64,000 nt of DNA from CAVYUC01 sp963771595 (GCA_963771595.1 CAVYUC010000026.1:62001-126000); one strand, 5' to 3'; positions 1 through 8,795 are shown, numbered from the stretch's first letter. The notes: generated from the letters alone by a model not told the origin. Numbers and translations are program-made.

Positions 1-588
1 CAGTCCAGTGAAAACCTGCTCCAGGGAATGAAAGCCAAAACACGGTACAATATCCGGCTGTCGTTGCGAAAAGGAGTTAGTGTAAAAAATTACGGTTTGG
101 AACACCTGAATACCTGGTATTCGCTGTATCGCGAAACAGCATTTAGGAATAATATCACCCTGCACAACAAAGACGGATTTCACGCTGTACTGGACAACAG
201 TTTTCGAAAAGATGTTAAATCGCATTTACTTCTTGCAGATTTGGATGGTGAATTTCTGGCAGGAATGTTTTTATTGCTGTCAAAGAAACGAGGCACCTAT
301 TTATACGGTGCATCATCGGGAACAAAACGAAATCTGATGGCAACTTATGCTGTGCAGTGGGAAGCTATTCGTATGGCACAGGAAGCAGGTTGCAAAGAAT
401 ATGACATGTTTGGAACAGCGCCAAATGCAAATTCGGGCCACCCGCTTTTCGGTCTCAACCGTTTTAAATTTGGTTTTGGGGGAAATCAGTTTCACCGGAT
501 GGGTTGCTGGGATTATCCGCTCGACCCCAAAATTTATCCTGCATTCAGGGCACAGGAAGTGAACAATCAAAGTTATCACACGAATTAA
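1..588 (+). CDS. FemA/FemB-type peptidoglycan bridge aminoacyltransferase, C-terminal part
   Basis: The frame is open to the left edge (QSSENLLQG precedes the first ATG at 28), so the start lies outside the window and about 195 C-terminal residues are visible. The segment MKAKTRYNIRLS, the block LYGASSGTKRN and the ending with FGTAPNA and GLNRFKFGFGG are typical of FemAB-like GNAT-fold transferases, which add amino acids to the peptidoglycan stem peptide from aminoacyl-tRNA in the cytoplasm. The fold call is firm. The exact substrate in Bacteroidota is unknown, and some members act on other acceptors. A small membrane-protein gene follows on the same strand about 100 bp downstream. Confidence 0.8.
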   Translation, partial: QSSENLLQGMKAKTRYNIRLSLRKGVSVKNYGLEHLNTWYSLYRETAFRNNITLHNKDGFHAVLDNSFRKDVKSHLLLADLDGEFLAGMFLLLSKKRGTYLYGASSGTKRNLMATYAVQWEAIRMAQEAGCKEYDMFGTAPNANSGHPLFGLNRFKFGFGGNQFHRMGCWDYPLDPKIYPAFRAQEVNNQSYHTN

Positions 589-689
589 TTTTACCGTTTC
601 ATAAAATTCAGTGCCGCACTTAAAAACTGAACAAACCCCTGTTTTAATTGCTTTAATGAGTACAGCATTCAACTATAAAACCTGTACAA

Positions 690-893
690 ATGAAAAAGCT
701 GTTCGCAACTATTGGTTTTCTGATTTTAATGGCAAATGCAATCGCACAAACTCCGGAGATGTATCCACCTCCCGATCCGGAGCCGGTGGAAATAACACCA
801 TTAAACATTGTGCTCTTTGTTGTAATGCCAATTGTTTTGGTTATCATTTTTGTGTTGTATATGCGTTGGGTAAAAAAAAGGCGAAGAAAATAA
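690..893 (+). CDS. Small membrane protein (67 aa)
   Basis: It starts with a clear signal-peptide-like segment (MKKLFATIGFLILMANAIAQ). A proline-rich linker (PEMYPPPDPEPVE) follows, then one transmembrane helix (about residues 40-60, LNIVLFVVMPIVLVIIFVLY) and a basic tail ending KKRRRK. The layout predicts a mature protein of about 47 residues held in the inner membrane with its proline-rich N-terminus in the periplasm. I recognise no family. It could be a small structural or regulatory membrane peptide. The two hydrophobic segments and the positively charged end are the main support for it being a real gene. Confidence 0.6.
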   Translation: MKKLFATIGFLILMANAIAQTPEMYPPPDPEPVEITPLNIVLFVVMPIVLVIIFVLYMRWVKKRRRK

Positions 894-956
894 GTATGCA
901 CTAATGCAACTTTCTGCAGGTCGGTTTCATCTTTCCTTCATAACTTTAAATTCTGT

Positions 957-1325
957 ATGATGAAGTACTTCAGGCTAATTTCCATATTGATGGTTTTATT
1001 TGCTGTAGTTATTTCCTGTGAGGATGAGATTATTGAACCTTCAGGACATTCTGAAATAACAATTCATAAAGGTAAAACCTACCAATACAATTTAAACATT
1101 TCGGGCGATGAAGAAGGTGCAAGAATTATCGAACAGGCCAAACATTTCGAACTAAGCGAATTAAAAAGAGATGCCTCAACTGAATGGAGTGTAATTTATT
1201 TTTATAAACCTGAATCAGGATATGCCGGTGCCGATTCAGTTTGGATTGAAACAAACACAGGCAGCGACGGAGCTTCTGCCGGAGTTCTGGATACCCTTAA
1301 AATTGTTTTCCGGGTAACTCCATAA
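957..1325 (+). CDS. Hypothetical lipoprotein (122 aa)
   Basis: An N-terminal hydrophobic stretch ends in the lipobox VVISC followed by acidic residues (EDE), which in Bacteroidota favours export to the outer membrane surface. The remaining ~100 residues look like one beta-sandwich domain, with alternating hydrophobic strands, a GYAGADSVWIE segment and the closing strand LKIVFRVTP. That segment resembles cadherin-like or bacterial Ig-like modules in which 'GxxGxDSxxI' is common. No catalytic motif is visible. The start chosen is the double ATG at 957/960; either is possible. Confidence 0.65.
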   Translation: MMKYFRLISILMVLFAVVISCEDEIIEPSGHSEITIHKGKTYQYNLNISGDEEGARIIEQAKHFELSELKRDASTEWSVIYFYKPESGYAGADSVWIETNTGSDGASAGVLDTLKIVFRVTP

Positions 1326-1426
1326 TGTTCTGCATTTGTTTCCCTAAACAGTTACTTGTGTTTTGCTGTTAATGAATCTGGATACTTTTCATTGTCAACT
1401 ATTTATTCATTAAAAAATGCAACATT

Positions 1427-1657
1427 ATGAATTGGGAAAAAGAAGATAATTACCTGGTAAAGGAATTTACATTTGACGATTTTACAAGCGCTGTTGATTT
1501 TGTACATCGGATTGTTCCATTGGCTAATAAAGCAGATCATCATCCTGATGTGCTAATCCATTCCTACAAAAAGGTGAAGGTTACTTTAACGACTCACGAT
1601 CAGGGAAAAATAACTGAAAAAGATTACGAACTGGCAAAGGAAATTGACAAAATATAA
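1427..1657 (+). CDS. 4a-hydroxytetrahydrobiopterin dehydratase (pterin-4a-carbinolamine dehydratase)
   Basis: The 76-residue protein carries the family signature KADHHPDV (residues 35-42), in which the paired histidines and proline form the active site that dehydrates 4a-hydroxytetrahydropterin. The conserved start (WEKEDNYLVKEFTFDDF) and ending (KDYELAKEIDKI) agree with the DCoH/PhhB fold. It is shorter than the usual ~95-110 residues at the N-terminus. The enzyme recycles the pterin cofactor of aromatic amino acid hydroxylases, but no hydroxylase gene is visible here, and many bacteria carry the protein for molybdopterin-related or unknown roles. It converges with the oxidoreductase operon downstream. 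Confidence 0.85.
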   Translation: MNWEKEDNYLVKEFTFDDFTSAVDFVHRIVPLANKADHHPDVLIHSYKKVKVTLTTHDQGKITEKDYELAKEIDKI

Positions 1658-1673
1658 GCAGGCTTTATACAAT

Positions 1674-1702
1674 GAAAAAGCTCCTCCTCAGCGGAAGAGC
1701 TT
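1674..1702 (-). terminator. Rho-independent terminator of the oxidoreductase operon
   Basis: Read on the minus strand, AAGCTC-T-TCC pairs with GGA-GGAGCTT around a short loop, and the stem is followed by a run of T. It lies about 25 bp past the stop of the gamma-subunit gene, as expected for an intrinsic terminator ending that operon. Confidence 0.55.
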
Positions 1703-1727
1703 CATTTGTCAGATTTGTTATTACCTG

Positions 1728-2279
1728 TTAAACAGCTTGTACGGTTTCAACAATTTCCTGTCCTTTCTTAATGGCTTCCAAATTAAGCGGTATTAATTTG
1801 TGATATCTTTCAGGCAGTGACTTTTGAAGTCCTTTTTCCACATTATCCAGCGATAAAATCGGACGTACTTTAAGGTAACTGCCAAAAACAATCATGTTAA
1901 AAACCTTAGGATTTCCCATTTCCACAGCAGTCCGGGTTCCTTCCACTTTATAGATATTAATGTCCGTCCGTTTTGGTGGATTTACTACACCGTTTGGATC
2001 ATAAAGTAAGGTTCCGCCAGGTTTTACAGCCTTTTCAAATTTGTCCATACTTTGCTGGTTCAGGATGATTGCAGTATCAAATTCCTGTAAAATTGGTGAA
2101 CTGATCCGGTTATCGCTCACAATCACAGTTACATTGGCTGTCCCTCCCCGCATTTCAGGTCCGTATGACGGGAACCAGGTTACTTCCCGATCTTCCATAA
2201 TTCCTGAATATGCCAGGATTTTACCCATGGAAAGTACGCCCTGGCCACCAAATCCTGCTATTATTATTTCTTCAGTCAT
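1728..2279 (-). CDS. 2-oxoacid:ferredoxin oxidoreductase, gamma subunit
   Basis: A 183-residue protein of the pyruvate/ketoisovalerate oxidoreductase gamma family. It begins with the nucleotide-fold motif GFGGQGVLSMGK (residues 9-20) and contains FPSYGPEMRGGTANVTV, both diagnostic. Within the four-subunit enzyme (alpha, beta, gamma, delta) it takes part in CoA and substrate binding for oxidative decarboxylation of a 2-oxoacid to acyl-CoA with transfer of electrons to ferredoxin, or the reverse carboxylation. It is the last gene of the operon, 11 bp after the beta-subunit gene. Family membership alone does not settle whether the substrate is 2-oxoglutarate, branched-chain or aryl 2-oxoacids. 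Confidence 0.88.
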   Translation of the reverse strand: MTEEIIIAGFGGQGVLSMGKILAYSGIMEDREVTWFPSYGPEMRGGTANVTVIVSDNRISSPILQEFDTAIILNQQSMDKFEKAVKPGGTLLYDPNGVVNPPKRTDINIYKVEGTRTAVEMGNPKVFNMIVFGSYLKVRPILSLDNVEKGLQKSLPERYHKLIPLNLEAIKKGQEIVETVQAV

Positions 2280-2290
2280 TTCTTTGTTTT

Positions 2291-3079
2291 TTAGTTTTGC
2301 AAAACGTTATCCCCTTTTTCACCATCTTTCAAATCGCCCAGTGGATAATAGGGAAACATATTTTCTTCCATCCAGTTATTGGCGGCAACCGGAGTCATTT
2401 TCCAACCCGAATTACAGGTAGAAACCACTTCAATAAACGATGTCCCTTTTTTATTTAACACATTTTGAATACCTTTTTTAATGGCGCGTTTGCATTTGCG
2501 AACTGCTGCCGCATTATGCACTGCCTGCCGCGTAACATATGATGTTCCGGGTAGTTGGGCAATCAACTCGGTAATTTTCAGCGGATAACCATTACGCTCA
2601 ACATTGCGACCATTGGGTGTTGTGGAAGTTACCATTCCTTCCAGAGTAGTTGGCGCCATCTGGCCACCGGTCATTCCATAAATCCCGTTATTGATAAAAA
2701 CCACCAGGATATTTTCACCACGGTTACTGGCATGCATTATTTCGGCCGAGCCGATGGAAGCCAAATCACCATCGCCCTGGTAAGTGAATACAAATTTTTC
2801 AGGATTAAGCCGGGCAATTCCTGTTGCTACTGCCGGCGCTCTGCCATGCGCTGCTTCCTGCCAGTCAACATCAATATAATTATAAGCAAAAACTGCACAT
2901 CCTACCGGTGCAACACCAACCGTTTTATCCTGGATTCCCAATTCGTCAATCAGTTCGGCAATTACTTTATGCACCACTCCGTGTGAACAACCCGGACAGT
3001 AGTGTGTAATTGTATCAATCTGAACCTTCGATTTATCATATACGAGGTTTTCCGGTTTAATAATATCTTTTAACTCCAT
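2291..3079 (-). CDS. 2-oxoacid:ferredoxin oxidoreductase, beta subunit (TPP-binding)
   Basis: 262 residues with the thiamine-diphosphate motif GDGD (residues 102-105) ending in NN about 27 residues later (VFINNGIYG), as in all TPP enzymes. The CPGCSHG motif near residue 28 is typical of KorB/VorB beta chains. It binds TPP and performs the decarboxylation half-reaction, supplying electrons to the iron-sulfur chain. The start overlaps the end of the alpha-subunit gene by 23 bp and the gamma gene follows 11 bp downstream, showing translational coupling. Subunit identity is certain; substrate preference is not readable. Confidence 0.9.
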   Translation of the reverse strand: MELKDIIKPENLVYDKSKVQIDTITHYCPGCSHGVVHKVIAELIDELGIQDKTVGVAPVGCAVFAYNYIDVDWQEAAHGRAPAVATGIARLNPEKFVFTYQGDGDLASIGSAEIMHASNRGENILVVFINNGIYGMTGGQMAPTTLEGMVTSTTPNGRNVERNGYPLKITELIAQLPGTSYVTRQAVHNAAAVRKCKRAIKKGIQNVLNKKGTSFIEVVSTCNSGWKMTPVAANNWMEENMFPYYPLGDLKDGEKGDNVLQN

Positions 3080-4178
3080 AATCTATCTCCCATGAAAATT
3101 TTTGTTCCAATGCTTCAATAACTTCATCCGGTGTAGGAATAATTCCTCCCGAACGCCCAAAATGATCTACACGTGTATTCTTGCCTGCTTCGTAAACGGC
3201 AAGTTTAACATCCTGCACCATTTGACCGCTGCTCATTTCCACTGACAAGAATCCTTTTACTTTTTCGGCCAGTTCGCCAATAATTTTCTTCGGAAAAGGA
3301 AAAAGCGTAATCGGCCGCAGAAGCCCCACTTTTAATCCTTTGGCCCTGGCAATTTCAACAGATTTCTGGCATACCCTTGAAGAAGTTCCAAATGCAACCA
3401 AAATATATTCAGCATCCTCGCATTGAATCATTTCGTAGCGACAATCTTCCTCTTCCATCTGCCTGTACTTCTGCTGAAATCTTTTATTGTTTGCTTCCAT
3501 TTTTGCAGAATCCATTTCGAGCGAAGTAATTACATTCCTGTTTCGCGATCCATTTTTACCGGTAGTTGCCCAACTTCCCCATTTTTGTTTAACTTCTTCT
3601 TCCGTCCAGCGGGGTTTAAAATCAGCCAGTTCCACTTTTTCCATCATTTGTCCAATGGCACCATCGGTTAAAATCATGGCAGGATTACGGTATTTAAAGG
3701 CCAGTTCAAAACCCAAATCCACAAAATCATTCATCTCCTGAACCGAAGACGGAGCAAGCACAATCATGTTATAATCGCCGTGTCCTCCTCCTTTTACTGC
3801 CTGAAAATAGTCGGCCTGAGATGGTTGAATTGTTCCAAGACCAGGACCGCCACGCTGCACATTTACAATTAAACATGGCAATTCAGCACCGGCGATATAT
3901 GAAATTCCTTCAGCCATTAAACTGACGCCGGGACTGGAAGATGAAGTCATAACTTTCTTGCCCGAACCGGCCGCGCCGTAAACCATATTTATTGCCGCAA
4001 CTTCGCTTTCAGCCTGCAAAACCGTCATACCGGTTTCATTCCAGGGCTCTCGTGCCATTAAAGTTTCCATCACTTCCGACTGAGGTGTAATGGGATAGCC
4101 AAAATAGCCGTCGCACCCGCAACGGATGGCGGCTTCGGCCAGTACCTCATTCCCTTTCATTAGTCTTAGTTCTCCCAT
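3057..4178 (-). CDS. 2-oxoacid:ferredoxin oxidoreductase, alpha subunit (KorA/VorB-like)
   Basis: 373 residues opening with MGELRLMKGNEVLAEAAIR, followed by GYPITPQSEVME, the pyrimidine-binding-domain signature of the alpha chain. Later blocks (SSPGVSLMAEGISY, VNVQRGGPGLGT) match the 2-oxoacid oxidoreductase family often annotated as 3-methyl-2-oxobutanoate dehydrogenase VorB or 2-oxoglutarate KorA. It pairs with the beta subunit to form the TPP site. A 167-bp AT-rich gap separates it from the ferredoxin-like delta gene. The nearby aminotransferase, phenylacetate-CoA ligase and prephenate dehydratase make aryl or branched 2-oxoacids plausible substrates. Confidence 0.88.
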   Translation of the reverse strand: MGELRLMKGNEVLAEAAIRCGCDGYFGYPITPQSEVMETLMAREPWNETGMTVLQAESEVAAINMVYGAAGSGKKVMTSSSSPGVSLMAEGISYIAGAELPCLIVNVQRGGPGLGTIQPSQADYFQAVKGGGHGDYNMIVLAPSSVQEMNDFVDLGFELAFKYRNPAMILTDGAIGQMMEKVELADFKPRWTEEEVKQKWGSWATTGKNGSRNRNVITSLEMDSAKMEANNKRFQQKYRQMEEEDCRYEMIQCEDAEYILVAFGTSSRVCQKSVEIARAKGLKVGLLRPITLFPFPKKIIGELAEKVKGFLSVEMSSGQMVQDVKLAVYEAGKNTRVDHFGRSGGIIPTPDEVIEALEQKFSWEIDYGVKRYY

Positions 4179-4345
4179 ATCTATTATTTACTTATTTTAT
4201 ATTTTACATTCCTTATTTTGTTATTCCATTTTAATCTAAAATATCGAATAAGAAATCAGAAATCAGAAAGTTTAGGACTTGCTCTTCCTGTTGCTTTTCC
4301 TTTCTTCCTTTCTCATTTTACATTCCTTATTCCTCATAAGAAGGT

Positions 4346-4573
4346 TTATGCCACCTTCACTCTGTAAATGGTCAGACACGTATCAGGACAAACCACGCCA
4401 CAATTGGCGCAGCCGATACAAGCCTCCGGATTTTTCATAAAAGAATAGTGATAACCTCGGCTGTTTACTTCACGATGCAAGGCCAAAACTTCATCTTTGC
4501 ATGTTTCCACACAAATTCCACAACCTTTACATCCTTCTTTATCAATTACAACTGCTCCTTTTATTTTTGCCAT
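4346..4573 (-). CDS. 2-oxoacid:ferredoxin oxidoreductase, delta subunit (2[4Fe-4S] ferredoxin)
   Basis: A 75-residue ferredoxin-like chain with two cluster motifs: cysteines 15, 18, 21 and 25 (CKGCGICVETC) and cysteines 52, 55, 58 and 62 (CIGCANCGVVC), with an extra Cys at 66. In four-subunit oxidoreductases this chain relays electrons from the TPP/cluster core to soluble ferredoxin or flavodoxin. A flavodoxin gene lies 2.3 kb upstream on the same strand. It is the first gene of the operon. The intergenic gap to the alpha gene is unusually long for the operon and contains two copies of a short ATTTTACATTCCTTATT-type sequence. Confidence 0.9.
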   Translation of the reverse strand: MAKIKGAVVIDKEGCKGCGICVETCKDEVLALHREVNSRGYHYSFMKNPEACIGCANCGVVCPDTCLTIYRVKVA

Positions 4574-4813
4574 ATTTGTAAATTTTCGGATAAAATTAAC
4601 ATCCTTATTTTTCTAAAAAGCCCATAAAAATCAGGTTCTGTATAAATAAATTGCGGCAGTTTAAATCTTTAAATGAATGTGATTCTTTTATTTCAGATTG
4701 TAGATTTACCTCAATTTAATCTATTAGTTTGATTTTTATCAGTCAAAACTATTTTATCAAAAATGAAATTAATGCAACTATTGTTGCGAATTCCTTTAGA
4801 ATGAATATGGATA

Positions 4814-5380
4814 TCAGATTTTATAAAGAAACCGGGTGAGGATGTTGCGATGAATTCCGAGATAAGAAGCAATATGCTGACGCTGCAGTTTTTTTCCCAG
4901 TTCAGGATTTTCAGCGAAAAACTTCCGGATGCGTTCTTCAGCATTTAACGATTGAAAAGAATGTACCCGTTCCATGGCCTGAATATAACTTTCTTCGGCC
5001 AAGATACGCACCGTCCGCTCAAAACGCCGGTTGGTATCGAGCAGGTTTTTAAATTCATCCTTTTCCATATAAATAATTTCGGAATTATCATATGCACGAA
5101 TCGACTCGGTAGAATCCTTCCCAAAATAAAATCCCTCATGATTACTGACAATGAAATTGTTTGGTGGATAAAAAAAACGTGAAATCCATTCATTTCCTGC
5201 ATCCGACAAATAAGTAGCATACAACAATCCACTGAGCAAAATTCCAATTCGTTTGGTTTTTTCCCCATAGTTGATGAATGAATCGCCTTTTTTCAGGATA
5301 ACAGGTTTATTTCGCAAATTCAGTTTATCGATAACCTCAAGCGTAAGGTTATAACGCGATATGACCTTGTTTTTATCCAT
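4814..5380 (-). CDS. Crp/Fnr-family transcriptional regulator
   Basis: 188 residues: an N-terminal cyclic-nucleotide-binding-type beta-barrel (about 20-115; LKKGDSFINYGEKTKRIGILLSG) and a C-terminal winged helix-turn-helix (about 150-188; LQRQHIASYLGIHRNILTRF). The layout matches the Bacteroidota Crp-like regulators. No Fnr-type cysteine cluster is seen, so direct iron-sulfur oxygen sensing is unlikely. Residues that bind cAMP are not clearly conserved, so the effector is unknown. It sits between the oxidoreductase operon and the aminotransferase on the same strand and could control either, which is inference from position only. Confidence 0.82.
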   Translation of the reverse strand: MDKNKVISRYNLTLEVIDKLNLRNKPVILKKGDSFINYGEKTKRIGILLSGLLYATYLSDAGNEWISRFFYPPNNFIVSNHEGFYFGKDSTESIRAYDNSEIIYMEKDEFKNLLDTNRRFERTVRILAEESYIQAMERVHSFQSLNAEERIRKFFAENPELGKKLQRQHIASYLGIHRNILTRFLYKI

Positions 5381-5497
5381 TTATTTTCAGATAAGAAGAT
5401 TTAAGATTCCTGGATTTGAGACAGGAATTGATTTCAGAACAACTTCATTCATTTTATTATATCCGAATCTATCTCATTTTATCCTGAGCTTGTTGTC

Positions 5498-6811
5498 TCA
5501 CTTGTTAAAATTCTCATGAAATAAATTCAACCTTTCTTCCAGTTCCTCAAACTGATTTCGCTGTACAAAAGAAACACATGCTCTGATTCCTTCTTCCTCA
5601 CTTCCTGTATTATCCAGTGCAATGGCACTGATTCCATAATATAGCAGGTTTGCTACCAGTTCGTTACCGGTCATTCCCGGATAAGAAAGTGTAAAATAAA
5701 AGCCATCGGCAATGGGTACATCCAAATCCGTTTTATAAACAATATCGAATCCATTTTTCAGGAAAAGTCGCTTCATTATTTTGGCCCGCTCACCATATTC
5801 TTTAATATCCTTTATAAAATCGAATTCACCATCATTCACCGCTTTCAATAAAGCAGCCAATGCATATTGTGCCGAATGACTCGTTCCTGAGGAAATGGAA
5901 TACAGTATTCTTAAAATGATGGTACTTCCAAAAGTTGTTCCTTTAAATCGTTGCTGCAAATCAGGATATTCCCTGTTGAAAAGCTGATCAGAAAAAACCA
6001 TAATTCCTATACGCTGGCCGGCGTAGGAAAAGATCTTTGAACTTGAAATAAACAACATAAAGTTATTAGTGTACTTTGCTACAGTTGGCAAAAATGGCGG
6101 CTCACCAGGTTTTGAAAGATTACGACGGAAATCCATACCAAAATAGGCCAAATCTTCCATCACAATAACATCGTATTTATTGGCCAGTTCACCGATTATT
6201 TCAAGTTCCTGTTCGGTAAAACAAATCCAGCCCGGATTATTCGGGTTGGAATAAATGATGGAATTTATATTTCCTCCAATCAGAAATTCCTCCAGCTTTC
6301 CGCGCAATTTTTCTCCTCTGAAATTAAACACATCGAATGTTTCGTATTTCAGGCCAAGCACCATCATTTGCTGCTTTTGCACAGGGAACCCAGGGTCGAT
6401 AAACAGTGCAGTATCTTTCTTTCTGTCGATGTTGCCGGCAGCCAAAAACGCTGAATATGTTCCCTGCATGGAACCCACTGTGGGTACACAACTTTTTGGA
6501 GAAACATGAATGTCAAGAAAATTCCTGATGAATTTCGATGCCTCTTCCTTTAACGGTTTTATTCCATCAACCATCGGATAGATGGCTGCCACTCCCCTTT
6601 TCAGCGCTTCAATTTCGGCATCAACACCTATTTTTGCCGGCGGCAATCCGGGCACACCCATTTCCATGCGTATGAATTTTGAACCGGTTTCTTCTTCAAC
6701 TAAATTCACCAGCGCCACTATTTCGCGAATGGAAGCCTTGCCTATATCGGGAATGCGAAGCTCTTTAATTTTTTGATCAATAACATTTTTATCGAAAGGA
6801 GAATTTTTCAT
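5498..6811 (-). CDS. Class I/II PLP-dependent aminotransferase
   Basis: 437 residues with the fold-type I signature: YSNPNNPGW (about residue 190), MEDLAYFGMDF with the PLP-contacting Asp and Tyr, and SSSKIFSYAGQRIG (about 257-270) holding the Schiff-base lysine and phosphate-binding Arg. It transfers an amino group between an amino acid and a 2-oxoacid. The neighbouring prephenate dehydratase makes phenylpyruvate and the oxidoreductase could make arylpyruvates from aryl-CoA, so an aromatic aminotransferase role is reasonable. The protein is longer than typical AspC/HisC enzymes, and I cannot fix its substrate from sequence. Confidence 0.85.
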   Translation of the reverse strand: MKNSPFDKNVIDQKIKELRIPDIGKASIREIVALVNLVEEETGSKFIRMEMGVPGLPPAKIGVDAEIEALKRGVAAIYPMVDGIKPLKEEASKFIRNFLDIHVSPKSCVPTVGSMQGTYSAFLAAGNIDRKKDTALFIDPGFPVQKQQMMVLGLKYETFDVFNFRGEKLRGKLEEFLIGGNINSIIYSNPNNPGWICFTEQELEIIGELANKYDVIVMEDLAYFGMDFRRNLSKPGEPPFLPTVAKYTNNFMLFISSSKIFSYAGQRIGIMVFSDQLFNREYPDLQQRFKGTTFGSTIILRILYSISSGTSHSAQYALAALLKAVNDGEFDFIKDIKEYGERAKIMKRLFLKNGFDIVYKTDLDVPIADGFYFTLSYPGMTGNELVANLLYYGISAIALDNTGSEEEGIRACVSFVQRNQFEELEERLNLFHENFNK

Positions 6812-6897
6812 AGCGGTAAAGGTTAAAGTAATTCAACATCAGCAAACTATCTGATGTGAATACACCAATCTGATACATGTAAAATGAAAAGTAAAAA

Positions 6898-7422
6898 TCA
6901 GAATCCAAATTCCGGCCGAATTTGTTCCACCCAGTTATTAACCCGTTCGTCAGTCAGTTCAGGTTCAAAATCTTCGTCAACCGGAAGTCCCATAAATTTG
7001 CCCTCTTCAATAGCTTTTGAATCATCATATTCATAAGCTTCGGCAGGAACTTTACCCACCAGTGTTGCACCATTTTTTTTCAGGTCGCGGGCCAGCAATC
7101 CAATGTGATCGACAAAAGTGCGGGCATAAGTAATGTGATCACCTAAACCAAAAATGGCAATGGTTTTTCCTTCATACCTTGTTTTGCTGATTTCGGGAAG
7201 AAATTTTCCCCAGTCAGGATTGGAATAAGTGGCATGCCAGGTTTCACTTCCAACCGTAGAAATACCAAATATTATTTTATCGTACTTATCCAAATCTGCA
7301 GCAGTGGCTGTTTTTACAGGCACCATTTCTACCTTATCTTCTCCAATAGCATCCCGCACTTTATCTGCAACCCGGTTAACAGCGCCGCCCAGCGGACCAA
7401 AAAATATGGCGATTTTACTCAT
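6898..7422 (-). CDS. Flavodoxin, long-chain type, with atypical phosphate loop
   Basis: 174 residues with an alternating alpha/beta flavodoxin fold. IIFGISTVGSETWHA covers the first isoalloxazine-contacting loop and IAIFGLGDHITYARTFVDHIG the second. The ending with FMGLPVDEDFEPELTDERVNNWVEQI is classical for long-chain flavodoxins. The first loop reads FFGPLGGAVNRVA instead of the usual G-S/T-x-T-G-N-T, so the FMN phosphate contact is altered. It would carry low-potential electrons, fitting the four-subunit oxidoreductase nearby. It lies 20 bp after prephenate dehydratase on the same strand, suggesting cotranscription. Confidence 0.85.
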   Translation of the reverse strand: MSKIAIFFGPLGGAVNRVADKVRDAIGEDKVEMVPVKTATAADLDKYDKIIFGISTVGSETWHATYSNPDWGKFLPEISKTRYEGKTIAIFGLGDHITYARTFVDHIGLLARDLKKNGATLVGKVPAEAYEYDDSKAIEEGKFMGLPVDEDFEPELTDERVNNWVEQIRPEFGF

Positions 7423-7442
7423 AATGTTTACGTTTTATCTGA

Positions 7443-8279
7443 TTATTGATTTTGTATTTTTAATTCACCTCTTACATATTCACCCAAAATAGCCAGACTT
7501 GATACATTTTTTAAAGCCTGATGAATGGCCCGATCATAATTTTTAGATTCTTCCCATTCCACATCAACATGAATAGTATATTCATTAGGTTTGCCCAGTA
7601 TTGGAACCGATTGTATTTTATTCAGATTGATTTTATTTTCAGCAAAAATATCCAGCACCCGTGCCAATGCCCCGTAGAAATGACCTACTTCGAAACAAAT
7701 GGATGCTTTATTTGTGCCCTCTGTTGGATTTCCATGTTTTGAAAGAATCAAAAAGCGGGTATAATTTTTCTTGTTGGTTTCAATTCCGGTTTCCAGAATT
7801 TCGAGGCCGTACAATTCAGCCGAACGAACGTTTCCGATGGCTGCCGCATTTTTAAGTTTTTCTTCTGAAATTAATTTTGCTGCAGCCGCAGTATCCATTC
7901 CTTCATGCAAATCGGCATTTGAATAGTATTTTTCAATGTATTCAACACATTGTTGCAGAGCAACCGGATGCGAATAAATATCGGTTATTTCATTTGCCTT
8001 TACACCAGGAAGTACCATCAGGTTCATCTGAATATGAAGATAAATTTCTCCAATTATCCTAAGATGGTAATCACGAATCAACTGGTAATTTTTCAGCAAA
8101 CTGCCGGCAATTGAATTTTCAATGGCCATAACCGCGTAGTCTACTTTATCGGCATCGATTAAATCACATACACTTGTGAACGATTTACATTCCACAACTT
8201 CAATTTCTTCATCGAAATATCTTACTGCAGCATCTTCATGAAAAGATCCAATGATTCCTTGTACGGCTATGCGCTTCAT
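7443..8279 (-). CDS. pheA: Prephenate dehydratase with ACT regulatory domain
   Basis: 278 residues: a periplasmic-binding-like catalytic domain (1-~180; VQGIIGSFHEDAA, AIENSIAGSLL) with the catalytic TRF motif in KNYTRFLIL, then a C-terminal ACT domain (~195-275) with GALARVLDIFAENKINLNKI. It converts prephenate to phenylpyruvate in phenylalanine synthesis. The classical ESRP phenylalanine-binding segment reads QSVP here; I recall similar replacements in Bacteroidota homologues, so loss of feedback cannot be concluded. No chorismate mutase domain is fused, unlike in E. coli PheA. It heads a small unit with the flavodoxin and aminotransferase. Confidence 0.92.
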   Translation of the reverse strand: MKRIAVQGIIGSFHEDAAVRYFDEEIEVVECKSFTSVCDLIDADKVDYAVMAIENSIAGSLLKNYQLIRDYHLRIIGEIYLHIQMNLMVLPGVKANEITDIYSHPVALQQCVEYIEKYYSNADLHEGMDTAAAAKLISEEKLKNAAAIGNVRSAELYGLEILETGIETNKKNYTRFLILSKHGNPTEGTNKASICFEVGHFYGALARVLDIFAENKINLNKIQSVPILGKPNEYTIHVDVEWEESKNYDRAIHQALKNVSSLAILGEYVRGELKIQNQ

Positions 8280-8366
8280 TAAGTAAAAAATTAAATAAAT
8301 TCAAATATACAAATTATGAGATTACATTCAGGAAAAGCTTTTCCGGTCAGCAACTAAATTTAATTT

Positions 8367-8795
8367 TCAGAGTTCGTAATGGCTGTCATTGCCCGTCAAT
8401 TCATTTTTATGCACCTCCAGTTTTTCAGCACACCGCGCCACATCTGTTGGTCGGATTACAATAACAGCAGTGCTGTCATTCATTGAAAAAGCATATAAAT
8501 ATTCGATAAAAACTTCTTCGGAATTAAGAATTTGCAGCATTTTAGACAATGCGCCAGGGCGGTTGGGGCTATTTACCAAAACCACATCAGTGGTGCGTAC
8601 CGAAAAATGATTGTCTTTTAAAACTTTTACTGTTTTATCGGGCTCAGAAACAATTAAACGTAACACACCAAAATCGGATGTATCGGCCACTGTAAAAGCT
8701 GAAATGTTAATTCCCGATTCTCCCAAAATCCGGGCAACCTCATTTAATCGTCCCGATTTATTTTCAAGAAAAACTGATACCTGCTTTGTTATCAT
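8367..8795 (-). CDS. Tandem ACT-domain protein (regulatory)
   Basis: 142 residues forming two ACT domains: 1-~68 (QVSVFLENKSGRLNEVARIL) and ~70-140 (VVLVNSPNRPGALSKMLQIL). ACT repeats bind amino acids and act as allosteric modules; stand-alone tandem forms are often encoded beside phenylacetate-CoA ligase or oxidoreductase genes in Bacteroidota. The gene starts 5 bp after the stop of paaK on the same strand. It probably senses an aromatic or branched amino acid and modulates the neighbouring enzymes, which is inference from context. A similar but diverged protein lies on the other side of paaK. Confidence 0.82.
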   Translation of the reverse strand: MITKQVSVFLENKSGRLNEVARILGESGINISAFTVADTSDFGVLRLIVSEPDKTVKVLKDNHFSVRTTDVVLVNSPNRPGALSKMLQILNSEEVFIEYLYAFSMNDSTAVIVIRPTDVARCAEKLEVHKNELTGNDSHYEL

